From positions 1 to 41,256 of the forward strand of contig CALFUU010000044.1 of assembly GCA_937929835.1 (NCBI GenBank): DNA of 41,256 bases, written 5' to 3'. Both the position numbers and the translations under genes were made by a program. This document shows positions 1 through 9,647 of the stretch, one piece after another. Numbering within the stretch: position 1 is the stretch's first letter; each line of letters opens with the position of its first letter. The DNA is from an uncultured Saprospiraceae bacterium (GTDB lineage Bacteria > Bacteroidota > Bacteroidia > Chitinophagales > Saprospiraceae). The notes under the pieces were generated by a model, which saw only the letters and a program-made list of their open reading frames with translations, was not told the DNA's origin and searched no databases.

Positions 1-10
1 TGCACACATC

Positions 11-3000
11 TTACTCATAACTATACATCTGCATCGCATCATTGTTATTGGCGATAAGCAACATTTTCTTGCTGCCACCTTTCAATGTACTCACTGCACG
101 TACGTCCTTATCTGCAGATATGCCAGTATCCTTTGTAGACTTGACAAGGATATCATCTCCGATAAAGCTAAGCAAGACACCCTTTCCAGCATCGCTTCTC
201 GTTGTCTCCACCTCCCGCTGATACATATTGCCAGCAAGAAAGGCATCTACTTTCCCATCTCCATCAAAGTCATCAACAGCTATACCATAGATAGGTGACA
301 TCTGCGCTTGCATAGGCAAAGGGATGGCGGTAAATTTTCCACCTACATTTCTAAATAGTGTATTAGAAAAAGTTTGTGCTTCGTGGACTACAGTAGATGG
401 TGCTATACGATCTTCGAGTACCTGGTCAATTGTAGCAAGTCCAAACTGCTTATATGTCGGAAACTTTTCACTAACAAATGGCATCTGCTCTGTAGAACAT
501 TGCTTCCCTCTGACAGGATAACATTGCCCATCTTCGTAGTAACCAAGGTAGACGTCGTTAGTCCCATTTTTATCAAAGTCATCTACATATACTTTGAACG
601 GCTCCGATGCTGAAGCTTTATACTTGATATTATGACCTAGATTTCCCGCCAAGATATCTTGGTCACCATCACCATCAATATCGGCTAGCTCTATAGTATT
701 CCACCACCCTTTTGTGTTTTCCAATCCTAGTGATGCAGTAATTTCGATCAACTCCTTGCCAAGCGAAAAAGCCCTAATGGCCATCCACTCTCCAGCCAAG
801 ATCAATTCCGGCTTATTATCTCCATTAACATCCTCTAGCTCTGCTGATGTAACCATGCCTATATCCGTAAACTCCTTTGCAATGGTCTTTGTGACATCAA
901 TAAACTTTCCCTTATCATTTCTAAGCAATTGGCTAGACGTGGGTTTGCCATAATGGCCCGGAACTTGACGACCACCTATAAACAGGTCCTTATCTCCATC
1001 TCCATCGTAATCAAGAGGTAACACCACAGAAGAGCTCAACTGCTCTCCAGGAAGTTTCTGTTCTTGGAAGCTAGACCCTTGATTTATATAAAGTCTATTA
1101 GTATAATTTTGATGCCCTATCGGAAATTCACTTCCTCCACTGGACACAACTAAGTCTAGATCACCATCTCCATCGGCATCAAAAGTAGCAGCACCGCCAT
1201 CTTCATAAGCAGACCCACTTATAGACGGACCTGGCTCGAGGACACCATTATTGTTGATATAAAGACTAGACGCCGAGCCGGTAGAACCGCCGACAAACAA
1301 GTCTTCTGTTCCGTCTCCATTAAAATCTCCTTTGGTCAATACTGGTCCAAGGGTCGATGTACGATATGGAAGTAACACTTGTTTTTCGTAATCGTCAAAT
1401 TCATTTTCAGTATGTACGATGGTGCTACTTTCTAAAGGGGTAAATATTCCGTCAGATTCTAGCCCACGCTTGGTTACACTAGTAGCGTCCGCATAATTCA
1501 ATCTCAAGGTTTGATTGACCTCTACATTCTGGACAACATTCATTTTGTTATCAAACCACTTTACTCTAATCTCCTTAACTACATTATCTAGGCCTAGACC
1601 AAAATGCGCTACCCTCTCCGATGTAGACATATAACCTCTATAAGGCGTATATTCATATATTTGAATGCCTGATTCTGATATGATTTCTATGGTTGCATTT
1701 GTTCCTGCAAGATTATTACCTGGCCCACCTAACTTGATGTTAATGTAATTATTAAGCCCATTCTCTATCGCTGAGTTCTTATAGATTTGGGCAGGCATAC
1801 TCATATTATTGATCACCAAATCAAGATCACCATCTCGATCAAAATCCGCATAGGCTGCTCCTTGAGACCAGGTCCTTTTTTCAAAACCCCAATTCGAGTT
1901 CATCTTCTCAAAACCCAGTTCGCCATTGTTCTTAAAGACGTAATTTGCAATCTTGACACTGGGCGCTTTATTGACTATTTCCATAGGGTTAACAAATAAC
2001 TGCCCGCCCTTAGCTTGAGCTTCTTTGAGCTTGCCTTTCATAAACTCTTTTCGCCATTTCTCATAATCCTTATTACGCATTTCTCGCATAAAGCCATTGG
2101 TGACAAAAAGGTCTTTGTAACCATCTTGATCAAAATCTACAAAGAGAGGTGTCCAGCTCCAATCCGTATTTGAGACACCTGACATCTGGGCAATTTCACT
2201 AAAAGAACCATCTCCGTTATTGAGTTGGAGGGAATTGAACATATATTGATAGTGATAACCAGCTTGAGCTAGCGCATAGAAGCGATCTGGATTCATTCCA
2301 CTCATATTCGTTTTCTGTCGGAAATTATCTTCCGCAACCATATCCGCTATATAAATATCTAGATGACCATCATTATTGATGTCTGCAACATCTGCGCCCA
2401 TACTGAAATTACTCATATGCTTAAGCACCGAATGGGAAACATTGGTGAAGGTTCCATTGCCATTATTTCTATAAAAGAAATCGGCCTCGTCATAATCACA
2501 AGCCACATATAGATCAGGCCACCCATCCTTATTGTAATCTATAGTGGTTGCACTGAGGCTATAACTGTAATTGGTGATTCCACTTTGCTGAGTGACATCA
2601 GCAAAGCGACCTCCGTCATTTCTATATAACTTATCTGTAAACTGGTAATTGATCTTTTTCTTTAATTGCTCCTTTTGCTGAAGAGAATTAGGCGGTTGAT
2701 TAGCAATATAGAGATCTAAATCTCCATCCCTGTCATAATCAAAAAAATTGGCCATTATAGAGTACCCTGTATCCGCTATGCCTAGTGCTTTAGCTTTGTC
2801 CGTAAAAGTGCCATCTCCATTATTGATATAAAATACATTGGCCCTCCTGTCAGGGTTGTCGTATAGAAACTTACAGACATAAATATCATCATACCCATCG
2901 TTATTGATATCGACTACGGCCACACCAGTGGACCAATTGAGTGCTTTGATGCCACTCTTAGTAGTCACATCTTCAAACTTAAAGTCGCCCTTATTGATGT

Positions 3001-3307
3001 ACAACTTATCACTACCCATATTTGAGGCGAAATAAACGTCTGGCAGATCGTCATTATTCGCATCTAATATAGCCACACCTGCACCTTGCAGCATCCCATC
3101 AAAAGTGAGTGAGTTTAGTGTCTGATTTTCAGAGATTTGGTTGTTAAAATTAATACCTGACTGGGTAGGATCAATTTCATCAAAAATCTTAATCTGGCTA
3201 CTATTTTTTGCCTCTGTAATAATAGATTTAGGAGAGGATACATTCTCAGAACACCCTAGGATAACCATAATAGAAAAGCTCAAAATGGCAAAACAGATAT
3301 TTCTCAT
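11..3307 (-). CDS. FG-GAP/VCBS repeat lipoprotein with ASPIC/UnbV domain
   Basis: A 1098-residue surface or periplasmic lipoprotein. The N-terminus is a lipoprotein signal with lipobox ILGC (Cys19). Two blocks of FG-GAP/VCBS-type repeats (roughly residues 60-520 and 650-1060) carry at least 13 calcium-loop motifs such as DINNDGYDD, DYDRDGDLDL and DFDGDGKVD, which suggests one or two integrin-like beta-propellers. Between them, about residues 525-605, lies an ASPIC/UnbV segment (GGPGNNLAGTNA to VNQTLRLNY). Proteins of this build are common in Bacteroidota and often sit near SusC/SusD loci; none is present here. No catalytic motif is visible, so ligand binding or adhesion is an inference. The start is an ATG that directly opens the signal sequence. 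The gene lies 66 bases downstream of the lipid kinase on the same strand and could be cotranscribed with it. Confidence 0.9.
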   Translation of the reverse strand: MRNICFAILSFSIMVILGCSENVSSPKSIITEAKNSSQIKIFDEIDPTQSGINFNNQISENQTLNSLTFDGMLQGAGVAILDANNDDLPDVYFASNMGSDKLYINKGDFKFEDVTTKSGIKALNWSTGVAVVDINNDGYDDIYVCKFLYDNPDRRANVFYINNGDGTFTDKAKALGIADTGYSIMANFFDYDRDGDLDLYIANQPPNSLQQKEQLKKKINYQFTDKLYRNDGGRFADVTQQSGITNYSYSLSATTIDYNKDGWPDLYVACDYDEADFFYRNNGNGTFTNVSHSVLKHMSNFSMGADVADINNDGHLDIYIADMVAEDNFRQKTNMSGMNPDRFYALAQAGYHYQYMFNSLQLNNGDGSFSEIAQMSGVSNTDWSWTPLFVDFDQDGYKDLFVTNGFMREMRNKDYEKWRKEFMKGKLKEAQAKGGQLFVNPMEIVNKAPSVKIANYVFKNNGELGFEKMNSNWGFEKRTWSQGAAYADFDRDGDLDLVINNMSMPAQIYKNSAIENGLNNYINIKLGGPGNNLAGTNATIEIISESGIQIYEYTPYRGYMSTSERVAHFGLGLDNVVKEIRVKWFDNKMNVVQNVEVNQTLRLNYADATSVTKRGLESDGIFTPLESSTIVHTENEFDDYEKQVLLPYRTSTLGPVLTKGDFNGDGTEDLFVGGSTGSASSLYINNNGVLEPGPSISGSAYEDGGAATFDADGDGDLDLVVSSGGSEFPIGHQNYTNRLYINQGSSFQEQKLPGEQLSSSVVLPLDYDGDGDKDLFIGGRQVPGHYGKPTSSQLLRNDKGKFIDVTKTIAKEFTDIGMVTSAELEDVNGDNKPELILAGEWMAIRAFSLGKELIEITASLGLENTKGWWNTIELADIDGDGDQDILAGNLGHNIKYKASASEPFKVYVDDFDKNGTNDVYLGYYEDGQCYPVRGKQCSTEQMPFVSEKFPTYKQFGLATIDQVLEDRIAPSTVVHEAQTFSNTLFRNVGGKFTAIPLPMQAQMSPIYGIAVDDFDGDGKVDAFLAGNMYQREVETTRSDAGKGVLLSFIGDDILVKSTKDTGISADKDVRAVSTLKGGSKKMLLIANNNDAMQMYSYE

Positions 3308-3373
3308 TGCGTCGGTTTTGTCCTTGCAATATAGCTTGATATTCCCAATTTTTTAATCTAGACCAAGACCTAT

Positions 3374-4279
3374 CTAGACTGCTGAGGCTCTTTCCTTGGG
3401 GAGTTGAATATTAAGTGATTGAGGTACTATTTTAAAGTGTAACATTTCATCGAAGGTGTGGCTCTCTCCGTCTATATGGTAGTAATAAGGAGCATCTAGT
3501 TTAATTTTCGCCTCTTTACATCTCTTCACTTCTACCAGAGCGCTCTTGTATATGGATTTATTGAGCATTCTCCAAGAGGAAAGTAGGCTTCTGAGTAGCG
3601 GCGCATCTTTAATAAGGACAATATCTAAGAGGCCATCAGTCAGCTTTGCGCCTGGTGCGATGTTGAAATTATAGCCATACATAGCGGCATTGGCGATCGC
3701 AATAAGCCTATACTTACCTGCTATAACCTCATCATCCAACTGAAGCTGATACTGCATTGCCTCGTATTGTAATAATTCCTTTCTCACCATTTGCGCATAC
3801 ATCCCAAAGCCACGCTTAGTGCCCCCGTGCTCAGCTTTATAGGCTACCAGAGCATCAAAACCCACACCAGCAAGATTGAGAAAATACGTCCCATTGACTG
3901 TACAGGTATCAATACATAGTTGGGTACTGTCATTGATCTTGTGAATCGCCTTTTGGGCATCTCTACCCATACCTATGTGCATAGCGAAACCATTTCCTGA
4001 TCCCGCTGGAATAATAGCCAATGCGGACTTGGAATGTACAAGCGGCTCTGACACTTCGTTCACAGTGCCATCCCCACCACAAGCAACGACTATATCTATT
4101 TTCTTAGCTACAGCTTGCTGTGCCAACTGTGTAGCGTGGCCTCGAGCTTCTGTCAAAGCATATGAATAATCATACCTTCTATGATCAAGGTTGTATTCTA
4201 TTAGGTTAGCCAGATCTTCATTTCTCTTAATTCCAGATACTGGATTAATGATGAAGTGTATACTTTGCTTTTTTTCCAT
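3374..4279 (-). CDS. YegS/DgkB-family diacylglycerol or sphingosine-type lipid kinase
   Basis: A 301-residue cytosolic kinase of the DAGK catalytic superfamily, expected to phosphorylate a lipid such as diacylglycerol with ATP at the membrane face. Visible motifs are INPVSG at residues 11-16, the nucleotide-binding GGDGTVNEV at 68-76 and GSGNGFA at 93-99, followed by the beta-rich C-terminal half (FNIAPGAKLTDGLLDIV). Length matches the family (about 290-310). The exact lipid substrate cannot be read from sequence. It starts at ATG 35 bases after the haloperoxidase stop and has its own apparent promoter, TACCTTTG, at the 3' end of that gene, followed by an inverted repeat, so independent regulation is likely. 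Confidence 0.9.
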   Translation of the reverse strand: MEKKQSIHFIINPVSGIKRNEDLANLIEYNLDHRRYDYSYALTEARGHATQLAQQAVAKKIDIVVACGGDGTVNEVSEPLVHSKSALAIIPAGSGNGFAMHIGMGRDAQKAIHKINDSTQLCIDTCTVNGTYFLNLAGVGFDALVAYKAEHGGTKRGFGMYAQMVRKELLQYEAMQYQLQLDDEVIAGKYRLIAIANAAMYGYNFNIAPGAKLTDGLLDIVLIKDAPLLRSLLSSWRMLNKSIYKSALVEVKRCKEAKIKLDAPYYYHIDGESHTFDEMLHFKIVPQSLNIQLPKERASAV

Positions 4280-4285
4280 TACCTA

Positions 4286-4337
4286 TTGTCAATCTTGTTG
4301 ACAACACAAAGGTATCAGTTACTCACCTTTATTACAG
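4286..4337 (-). promoter_or_regulatory. Promoter and inverted-repeat operator candidate for the lipid kinase
   Basis: Reading the minus strand, a perfect Bacteroidota -7 box TACCTTTG covers 4314-4307. A CTG at 4337-4335, 20 bases upstream, is a one-mismatch version of the -33 TTG. Immediately downstream of the -7 box lies the inverted repeat TTGTCAA-N5-TTGACAA (4286-4304), where the transcript should begin. A repressor there would cover the start of transcription. The consensus TTG-N19-21-TAnnTTTG is established for Bacteroidota; the operator role is inference. The leader to the ATG at 4279 would be about 20 bases. Confidence 0.5.
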
Positions 4338-7233
4338 TCTCCACATAGAGATCTTCTAATTGCTCATCTACGATCTTAAACAAATAGACGCCTGCCGCCA
4401 GATCACCTAATTGTAAGGTGAAGAAATTTTGATTGATCGGCATAATATCGTCTAGAACTATCTGCCCTACGCGATCATATAACAGCAATCTAACTGGGGC
4501 ATCTGTGGCATAATGAATTTCTACATCTTGAGTAAATGGATTAGGAAAAAACTTAGACTCTACGTAGAGATCAAAGCCGCTACAGTCTTCATCTACCCCA
4601 TTATCTGCAATATCATTTCCAATTGGGTTGATCTGCGCATTAGTATCATCGCAATCCGCGTCATTATCTATAAAGCCCAGTGGATTATAAGTTATACAGG
4701 TATCTACAAAGACCTCCGCATTGCCATATCCATCCTCATCAGAATCTCTATAATATCTTATAGTGGGTAAGCCATCATCTGCTCTTCCTGTACAATCGTT
4801 ATCTATGGCATCACAAACCTCTAATGCATCCGGATGAATATTTGGATTATTGTCATCACAGTCCAAAGCATTAATTGCATATCCCATAATCACGGTCGCC
4901 TGACAAGTATCATATGGCATATTCGCATCACCAAACCCATCGTTATCAAAGTCCAAGTAGTAGGTGTACAAGAATAAATCTTCATCAATAAGGCCAGAAC
5001 AGTTATTGTCGATACCATCACAGATTTCAGTTTGAGCAGAATTGATGGATGCATTCTCATCATCACAGTCAGTGAAATCTCTTACATAGCCTAGAATGGG
5101 ATTAACTCTACAAGTATCTACTGGACTAAGCGGATCTCCATATCCATCGCCGTCTATATCTCTATAGTAAGTATACAATTGCAAACCTTCATCTACTTCA
5201 CCTGAGCAATTGTTATCTCGACCATCACATACTTCAGTCCCTGCTGGATTGATACTAGGATCAGAATCATCACAGTCTATGTAGCTATAATAGCCATCGT
5301 TATCATTATCAAAAAAGAAGATTGTCTCTGCCAACTCTACCACATCTCCTGCAATCTCCTGCCCTATAATCCTACCTGGTATATCATCAGCTGGCGGGTG
5401 AATACCGCCCCATATTCTGGATAAACTAGTCTGGTCAGAAGCATCTCTATAAGTGGCCCACTGTAAAGTTACGTCTACACTGGGACCTCTTTCAAAAACG
5501 AGGAACTCATCAGAATCAGCCTTAAACTCTGCCATACCCCCTGGAAAGAACGGGTCACCAGTTATATAAGTCAAAACCTCCGCTGCGGCTCTGGAAAATG
5601 TGGAATGACCAGAGATAAAACCTGCGAATGGAGGTGTAACAAAAGAAGGTCGTTGGTATGGCCACCAGTCTTGCGCCAATATCCAGCCGACACCTGCTAC
5701 ATCCACATTGGGGTCAACAATAAAATCTGGTCCGCGCCAAGTGTATAATTTAATTTTTCCAAGATTCTCTCCGTTGGTACCAGCAAGTGGATCTCCAACA
5801 GAAACAATTTCTATATAATCATCGATTAGCGGAATACCTGCAGGATGATAATTGGGGAAGTTTTCATTTGTAGATTGGCCTCTCGCTGCCATAGCTCTGA
5901 TTGCAGATACAGGTCTAAGATAATCATACCAGCCCTTGATACCCCAAGCCGTAACAGCACAATCATGCATTGCTGATCCCATCATAAAGTAAGACTTAAC
6001 ATCCCACTCAAGTGGGGATAACTCATCCGTCAGACCTCTATAACTTCTTACAAACTCTGGATGATCAGATACATAATTTAAGATGCTAAACCAGTGACCA
6101 GGAGGCGTTTCTGAGTCTGGACCATCCGCCCAAAACTCTGCCAATACTCTAGCGTAATCTGCTCTGGGCACTATGTTAGGTGCATAAGGTTGTCCTGTCT
6201 TGGGATTGACATCGTGTCCTAGGCTTGGGTCACCGCCATCGATCAAGTCATAGAAGTCTCTGTACTCAGCTATGCTGTTAGGCAACTCTGGGATATTCCC
6301 TATAGAGCCTGGCGATATATCCCAGATCACTCCGTCATTGGGATCCAAATGACTGCCCCACACAGATACTAGCGCAAATCCCCACAGGAATTCTTCTGAC
6401 ATGGCCGTCTTCTCTTCTAAATCTACATAAGGAGGAGCTCCTGGGTCATGAAAGACATTGTAGTCGAAATTATCTCTATTATAAACTGTCAGATCTGCAT
6501 CATCTAGAGCAAAAGGGGTTACTGCACCCCACTCTGGACTTAGAAATTCTGGTGTATTAAATGGAATAGGATTCCCTGCTTGATCGATAAATACATCTAG
6601 TGTCAATGGCTGCCATCTATTGGGGTCATCCATAACTACATCGTCATCAGATAACATCACCAAAGGTGCATTAACTGGACTGTAGGCTCGGTTAGTATAA
6701 TCATTGACTTCATTGGCGTTATCCTGAGCTCCAAAAGCCAATATTTGATTGGCTACATATACTCCCAAGGCCGCAGGATTAGCATTACTATAGTCTTCTG
6801 AGGTATAATTAGTATCGAGACCTTGTTCCCTCATAAAGTCTCTAAGACTTTCTCTGATGACAAAATTTCTGGCTGCACCCTCAAATCTAGAATCCATCAA
6901 TGTATACATCCCATAACTTATTGCTATCCTAAGCACTTCATCCTTATCTTGAGTATAGGTGGGTAGCACATCAAAAGGACATTCAAATCCTCGGACTGTC
7001 TTCCCCATCAAGTAGGTGTTAGCCTGGTCATCATTGACAAGTGCCCATAAATCATACATCAAAATACTACTGTGCCATAGGTTTCTAGCGTGTACAGTAG
7101 GCCGCGCAAAGTCATTTCTTATACCATTGAGTAATTGCTCACTCCACTCTCGAGCGATAGAGTGTTCCTGACTGATAACTAAGCCAGAACTTAATAAGCC
7201 AGCGATAAGCAATCCAATTTTCAAAAGTCTCAT
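4315..7233 (-). CDS. Secreted vanadium-haloperoxidase/PAP2-like enzyme with MopE-type repeats and T9SS sorting domain
   Basis: A 972-residue exported protein. After an N-terminal signal peptide, residues about 30-620 form a vanadium-dependent haloperoxidase/acid-phosphatase fold with the three expected motif blocks: KGWYDYLRP (about 430-438), FISGHSTFSRA (about 537) and SRIWGGIHPPADD (about 604), providing the Lys/Arg, His and Arg/His residues of the vanadate or phosphate site. Residues about 645-890 hold four repeats of the putative metal-binding (MopE-like) type, each with DCDD, CDGxDNNCSG-like and YRDxDGDGYG elements. The last about 80 residues (FFPNPFTQDVEI to the end) are a T9SS type A sorting domain, so the protein is probably secreted and surface-attached. 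Whether it halogenates, and which halide, cannot be told. It is divergent from ytxJ across 219 bases. Confidence 0.9.
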   Translation of the reverse strand: MRLLKIGLLIAGLLSSGLVISQEHSIAREWSEQLLNGIRNDFARPTVHARNLWHSSILMYDLWALVNDDQANTYLMGKTVRGFECPFDVLPTYTQDKDEVLRIAISYGMYTLMDSRFEGAARNFVIRESLRDFMREQGLDTNYTSEDYSNANPAALGVYVANQILAFGAQDNANEVNDYTNRAYSPVNAPLVMLSDDDVVMDDPNRWQPLTLDVFIDQAGNPIPFNTPEFLSPEWGAVTPFALDDADLTVYNRDNFDYNVFHDPGAPPYVDLEEKTAMSEEFLWGFALVSVWGSHLDPNDGVIWDISPGSIGNIPELPNSIAEYRDFYDLIDGGDPSLGHDVNPKTGQPYAPNIVPRADYARVLAEFWADGPDSETPPGHWFSILNYVSDHPEFVRSYRGLTDELSPLEWDVKSYFMMGSAMHDCAVTAWGIKGWYDYLRPVSAIRAMAARGQSTNENFPNYHPAGIPLIDDYIEIVSVGDPLAGTNGENLGKIKLYTWRGPDFIVDPNVDVAGVGWILAQDWWPYQRPSFVTPPFAGFISGHSTFSRAAAEVLTYITGDPFFPGGMAEFKADSDEFLVFERGPSVDVTLQWATYRDASDQTSLSRIWGGIHPPADDIPGRIIGQEIAGDVVELAETIFFFDNDNDGYYSYIDCDDSDPSINPAGTEVCDGRDNNCSGEVDEGLQLYTYYRDIDGDGYGDPLSPVDTCRVNPILGYVRDFTDCDDENASINSAQTEICDGIDNNCSGLIDEDLFLYTYYLDFDNDGFGDANMPYDTCQATVIMGYAINALDCDDNNPNIHPDALEVCDAIDNDCTGRADDGLPTIRYYRDSDEDGYGNAEVFVDTCITYNPLGFIDNDADCDDTNAQINPIGNDIADNGVDEDCSGFDLYVESKFFPNPFTQDVEIHYATDAPVRLLLYDRVGQIVLDDIMPINQNFFTLQLGDLAAGVYLFKIVDEQLEDLYVETVIKVSN

Positions 7234-7452
7234 AATTGAAAATATTTAGATGAATTCGAATATATTAGAATATAAAAGTATATATAAAGAAGGCCTTAAT
7301 GTGTAATTCTTTAACTAAAATTTGAAATATAATTTGTCCGCAAACTTGCATTATATCGATTTTAGTCTTATTGATATTTTAACGTGCTTAACCTAGGTAT
7401 TTGTGAACCCCTCAGCCCTTTAATTGTTAGTCCATATATCAAATAACAAATT

Positions 7453-7779
7453 ATGGAAAGAAAAGACTTAACAGATATAGAGCAACTAGGAGATATTGCC
7501 CACAACTCGGATAAGACAACAGTAATTTTTAAGCATAGTGTTGCTTGTCCCATTAGTTCTATGATGCTCAAGAGATTCGAAAACGGTCTATCGGAAATAG
7601 ATACATCCAATATCGATTACTATTTTTTAGACATCTTTTGCTACAGACATATTTCTAATGAAATAGAAAAGAAATTCAACGTCAGACACGAGTCCCCACA
7701 GTTGCTTGTTATCAATAATGGGCAAGTCAATACACACGCATCTCACTCAGATATTGCAGCAGAGATGGTCGTGGCTTAA
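7453..7779 (+). CDS. ytxJ: YtxJ-type monothiol bacilliredoxin
   Basis: A 108-residue thioredoxin-fold protein of the bacillithiol-system family YtxJ (DUF2847). The conserved segment KHSVACPISS holds one active-site Cys at residue 32 followed by Pro-Ile-Ser instead of a second Cys, as expected for a monothiol bacilliredoxin that removes bacillithiol from oxidised proteins in the cytosol. The family's SPQLLVINNG segment is also present near residue 80. No signal peptide is present and the length is typical. It is a single-gene unit, divergent from the haloperoxidase and closed by a strong hairpin at 7796-7841. Its presence suggests the organism makes bacillithiol; no bacillithiol synthesis genes are in the window. 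Confidence 0.88.
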   Translation: MERKDLTDIEQLGDIAHNSDKTTVIFKHSVACPISSMMLKRFENGLSEIDTSNIDYYFLDIFCYRHISNEIEKKFNVRHESPQLLVINNGQVNTHASHSDIAAEMVVA

Positions 7780-7795
7780 GTGGTCACACGATACA

Positions 7796-7841
7796 AAATA
7801 GAAAAAGGGCTTGAATTTAACTTCATGCCCTTTTTCTATTT
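7796..7841. terminator. Bidirectional terminator between ytxJ and the M48 protease
   Basis: A perfect 15-bp inverted repeat (AAATAGAAAAAGGGC at 7796-7810 and its complement at 7827-7841) around a 16-base loop. It has a T-rich arm on both strands, so it can end ytxJ from the left and the convergent M48 gene from the right. The right edge lies 17 bases from the M48 stop codon. Confidence 0.93.
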
Positions 7842-7857
7842 ACTCTAGTAAGGAATC

Positions 7858-9519
7858 CTATTCGCCTCCTTTACGCTTTATTGTTTTACGACTGGCTGGT
7901 CTCGTCGTATTTGTAGGTCGCTGAGTGTTGGTATTGGTGTTTGTATTAGTATTGCTATTTGTGTTTGTATTCCTAGAGTCTGTTGTTGTTCTTGTATTAT
8001 TATCGGTTGACCTAGAATCATTACCCGCAGGCACTGTAGCTTGTTGCTTGGTGTAGGTACTAGAGAAGGTCTTCAATAACATACCTGCCTCCACTCTATC
8101 ACCTAACTCCATACCATTGACGATGGCCAGCTCCTCTAGGTCTACATTGGATGCGCCTAATGAAGCCAATGCTTGAGACAGTGTGGCCCCATTCTTCACC
8201 GATTGGACTTTGATTCTGATAGGTTCTACGTTGAGTCTTGACGTTTCCGTTAGATTTTCGAATCCTGTTGCAGTCCTTCTAAAAGAGTCTAGATAATTAT
8301 TAAAATCAGCCTGAGCTGAGACACCATGGAAGATGTAGATCTTGTTATCCTTCTCTATAAAATAGCTGACAATACGTGTAGTGGGCGCCGCTTGCCCTCC
8401 TTGCTGTGCTTGATCTGGAACTTGATCTGAAACTACCACCAAGGCACTGTACCCATTGACTGTTGTCCTTTGCTGTTCTACAACTGTTAGATTAAACTGT
8501 TGTACTGCCGCCTGGGCAGCTGCATCGAGTGTTCTCTCTGGTGACAGGGTGAATATCATTAAGGCTTTGCCATCCTCAGGAGCCATCTGCACTTGCTGAG
8601 GGCTATTTACGAGCTGCCAGTTATAAGGAACAGGGAAAGCAAACCTTAGTTCAGGATGAAAGAAATAACCATCTTCCGCATATCCCTGCCTCGGATCCTC
8701 ACCGTAGACAAGGCCATCTATTCTTCTTAGATATTCGTTTCTATTGACTTTAAGATTTCTTAGCCCCAGCTCACTCTGTATCTCATCTGACATCTGGTGT
8801 ACCTTAGCATATCGGTTAACCGGATTAGGGTGAGTTGACAAGAAATCTGGTATACTCTGGCCTGCCCGAGCTGATAATCTGTTAAGCGTCTGAAAGAAGT
8901 CTGCCATTTCATGAGAGTCGTATCCAATAAGACTACTGTATCTAACACCGAGCTCGTCAGATTGACTTTCTTGATCCCTTCCAAATTTCAAAAATAAGAG
9001 ACCGAGCCCTTGACCAGCTTCATTTGCAAATACTCTAAACTTCTCTGACGCAATAACACCTACCATAAATCCTAACTGTCCTAGCGTCTGCCGAGTCTGT
9101 TGTCTAGCGCTGTGTCTTGCTGTTATATGACCGATTTCGTGTCCTAGTACGCCAGCAAATTCCGCTTCATTGTTAAAGTGTGCCATAATACCCCTCGTAA
9201 AGTAAACATAGCCCCCTGGCACGGCAAAGGCATTGACAACTGGGCTATCTAGGAGTCTGAAGTTGTATTCTTGATCGGGAAGATGTGAGATTTTACCCAT
9301 TGCTTTACCTTTTTGATTGATAAAGCTTTGCAGCTTGGCATCATCATACATCCCATAAGAAGCTTGTATACTGGGGTCAGCTTGATCTCCCGCTTGCTGT
9401 TCTTGAGCTGAAGACATTAAGGAAAGCTCCTTTTTTCCAGTTACTGGATTTCGCGAACAAGCGTAAAAAATAAAGGTGGAAGCCAACAAGGCTAATCCGA
9501 AATAAATAATACGTTTCAT
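7858..9519 (-). CDS. M48-family metalloprotease lipoprotein with LysM-like domain and Asn/Thr-rich tail
   Basis: A 553-residue zinc protease of the M48 (BepA/LoiP/Oma1-like) family, predicted to sit in the periplasm as a lipoprotein (lipobox FYAC, Cys21, then SRNPVTGKK). The zinc motif is HEIGH at residues 127-131, and the third ligand is Glu185 in ESQSDELG, so the active site is intact. The middle region (about 270-430) resembles the C-terminal domain of similar Bacteroidota proteases. A LysM-like segment follows (about 430-490: VKNGATLSQALASLG, LEELAIVNGM). The last about 60 residues are a low-complexity Asn/Thr/Arg tail ending in basic residues, encoded by a short-period repeat at about 7900-7990. 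The family degrades misfolded outer-membrane proteins; the role here is inferred. Divergent from pssA. Confidence 0.92.
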   Translation of the reverse strand: MKRIIYFGLALLASTFIFYACSRNPVTGKKELSLMSSAQEQQAGDQADPSIQASYGMYDDAKLQSFINQKGKAMGKISHLPDQEYNFRLLDSPVVNAFAVPGGYVYFTRGIMAHFNNEAEFAGVLGHEIGHITARHSARQQTRQTLGQLGFMVGVIASEKFRVFANEAGQGLGLLFLKFGRDQESQSDELGVRYSSLIGYDSHEMADFFQTLNRLSARAGQSIPDFLSTHPNPVNRYAKVHQMSDEIQSELGLRNLKVNRNEYLRRIDGLVYGEDPRQGYAEDGYFFHPELRFAFPVPYNWQLVNSPQQVQMAPEDGKALMIFTLSPERTLDAAAQAAVQQFNLTVVEQQRTTVNGYSALVVVSDQVPDQAQQGGQAAPTTRIVSYFIEKDNKIYIFHGVSAQADFNNYLDSFRRTATGFENLTETSRLNVEPIRIKVQSVKNGATLSQALASLGASNVDLEELAIVNGMELGDRVEAGMLLKTFSSTYTKQQATVPAGNDSRSTDNNTRTTTDSRNTNTNSNTNTNTNTNTQRPTNTTRPASRKTIKRKGGE

Positions 9520-9647
9520 AGAATGAACAATAATGGATTCAATAATCTTAATAATTGCAAATAGTTAGAGCTTTTGGGACGTTCTTATTCCATCAAGAAC
9601 AGATATGGGAATATAGTTTCATTAATAAGCTATATTTATCCTAATTA

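Noticed and set aside
3357-3378. Two TCTAGA palindromes forming a possible hairpin over the lipid kinase stop codon
   Set aside because: Each hexamer is self-complementary, and the sequence after it on the minus strand is A-rich rather than T-rich, so it is not a terminator.
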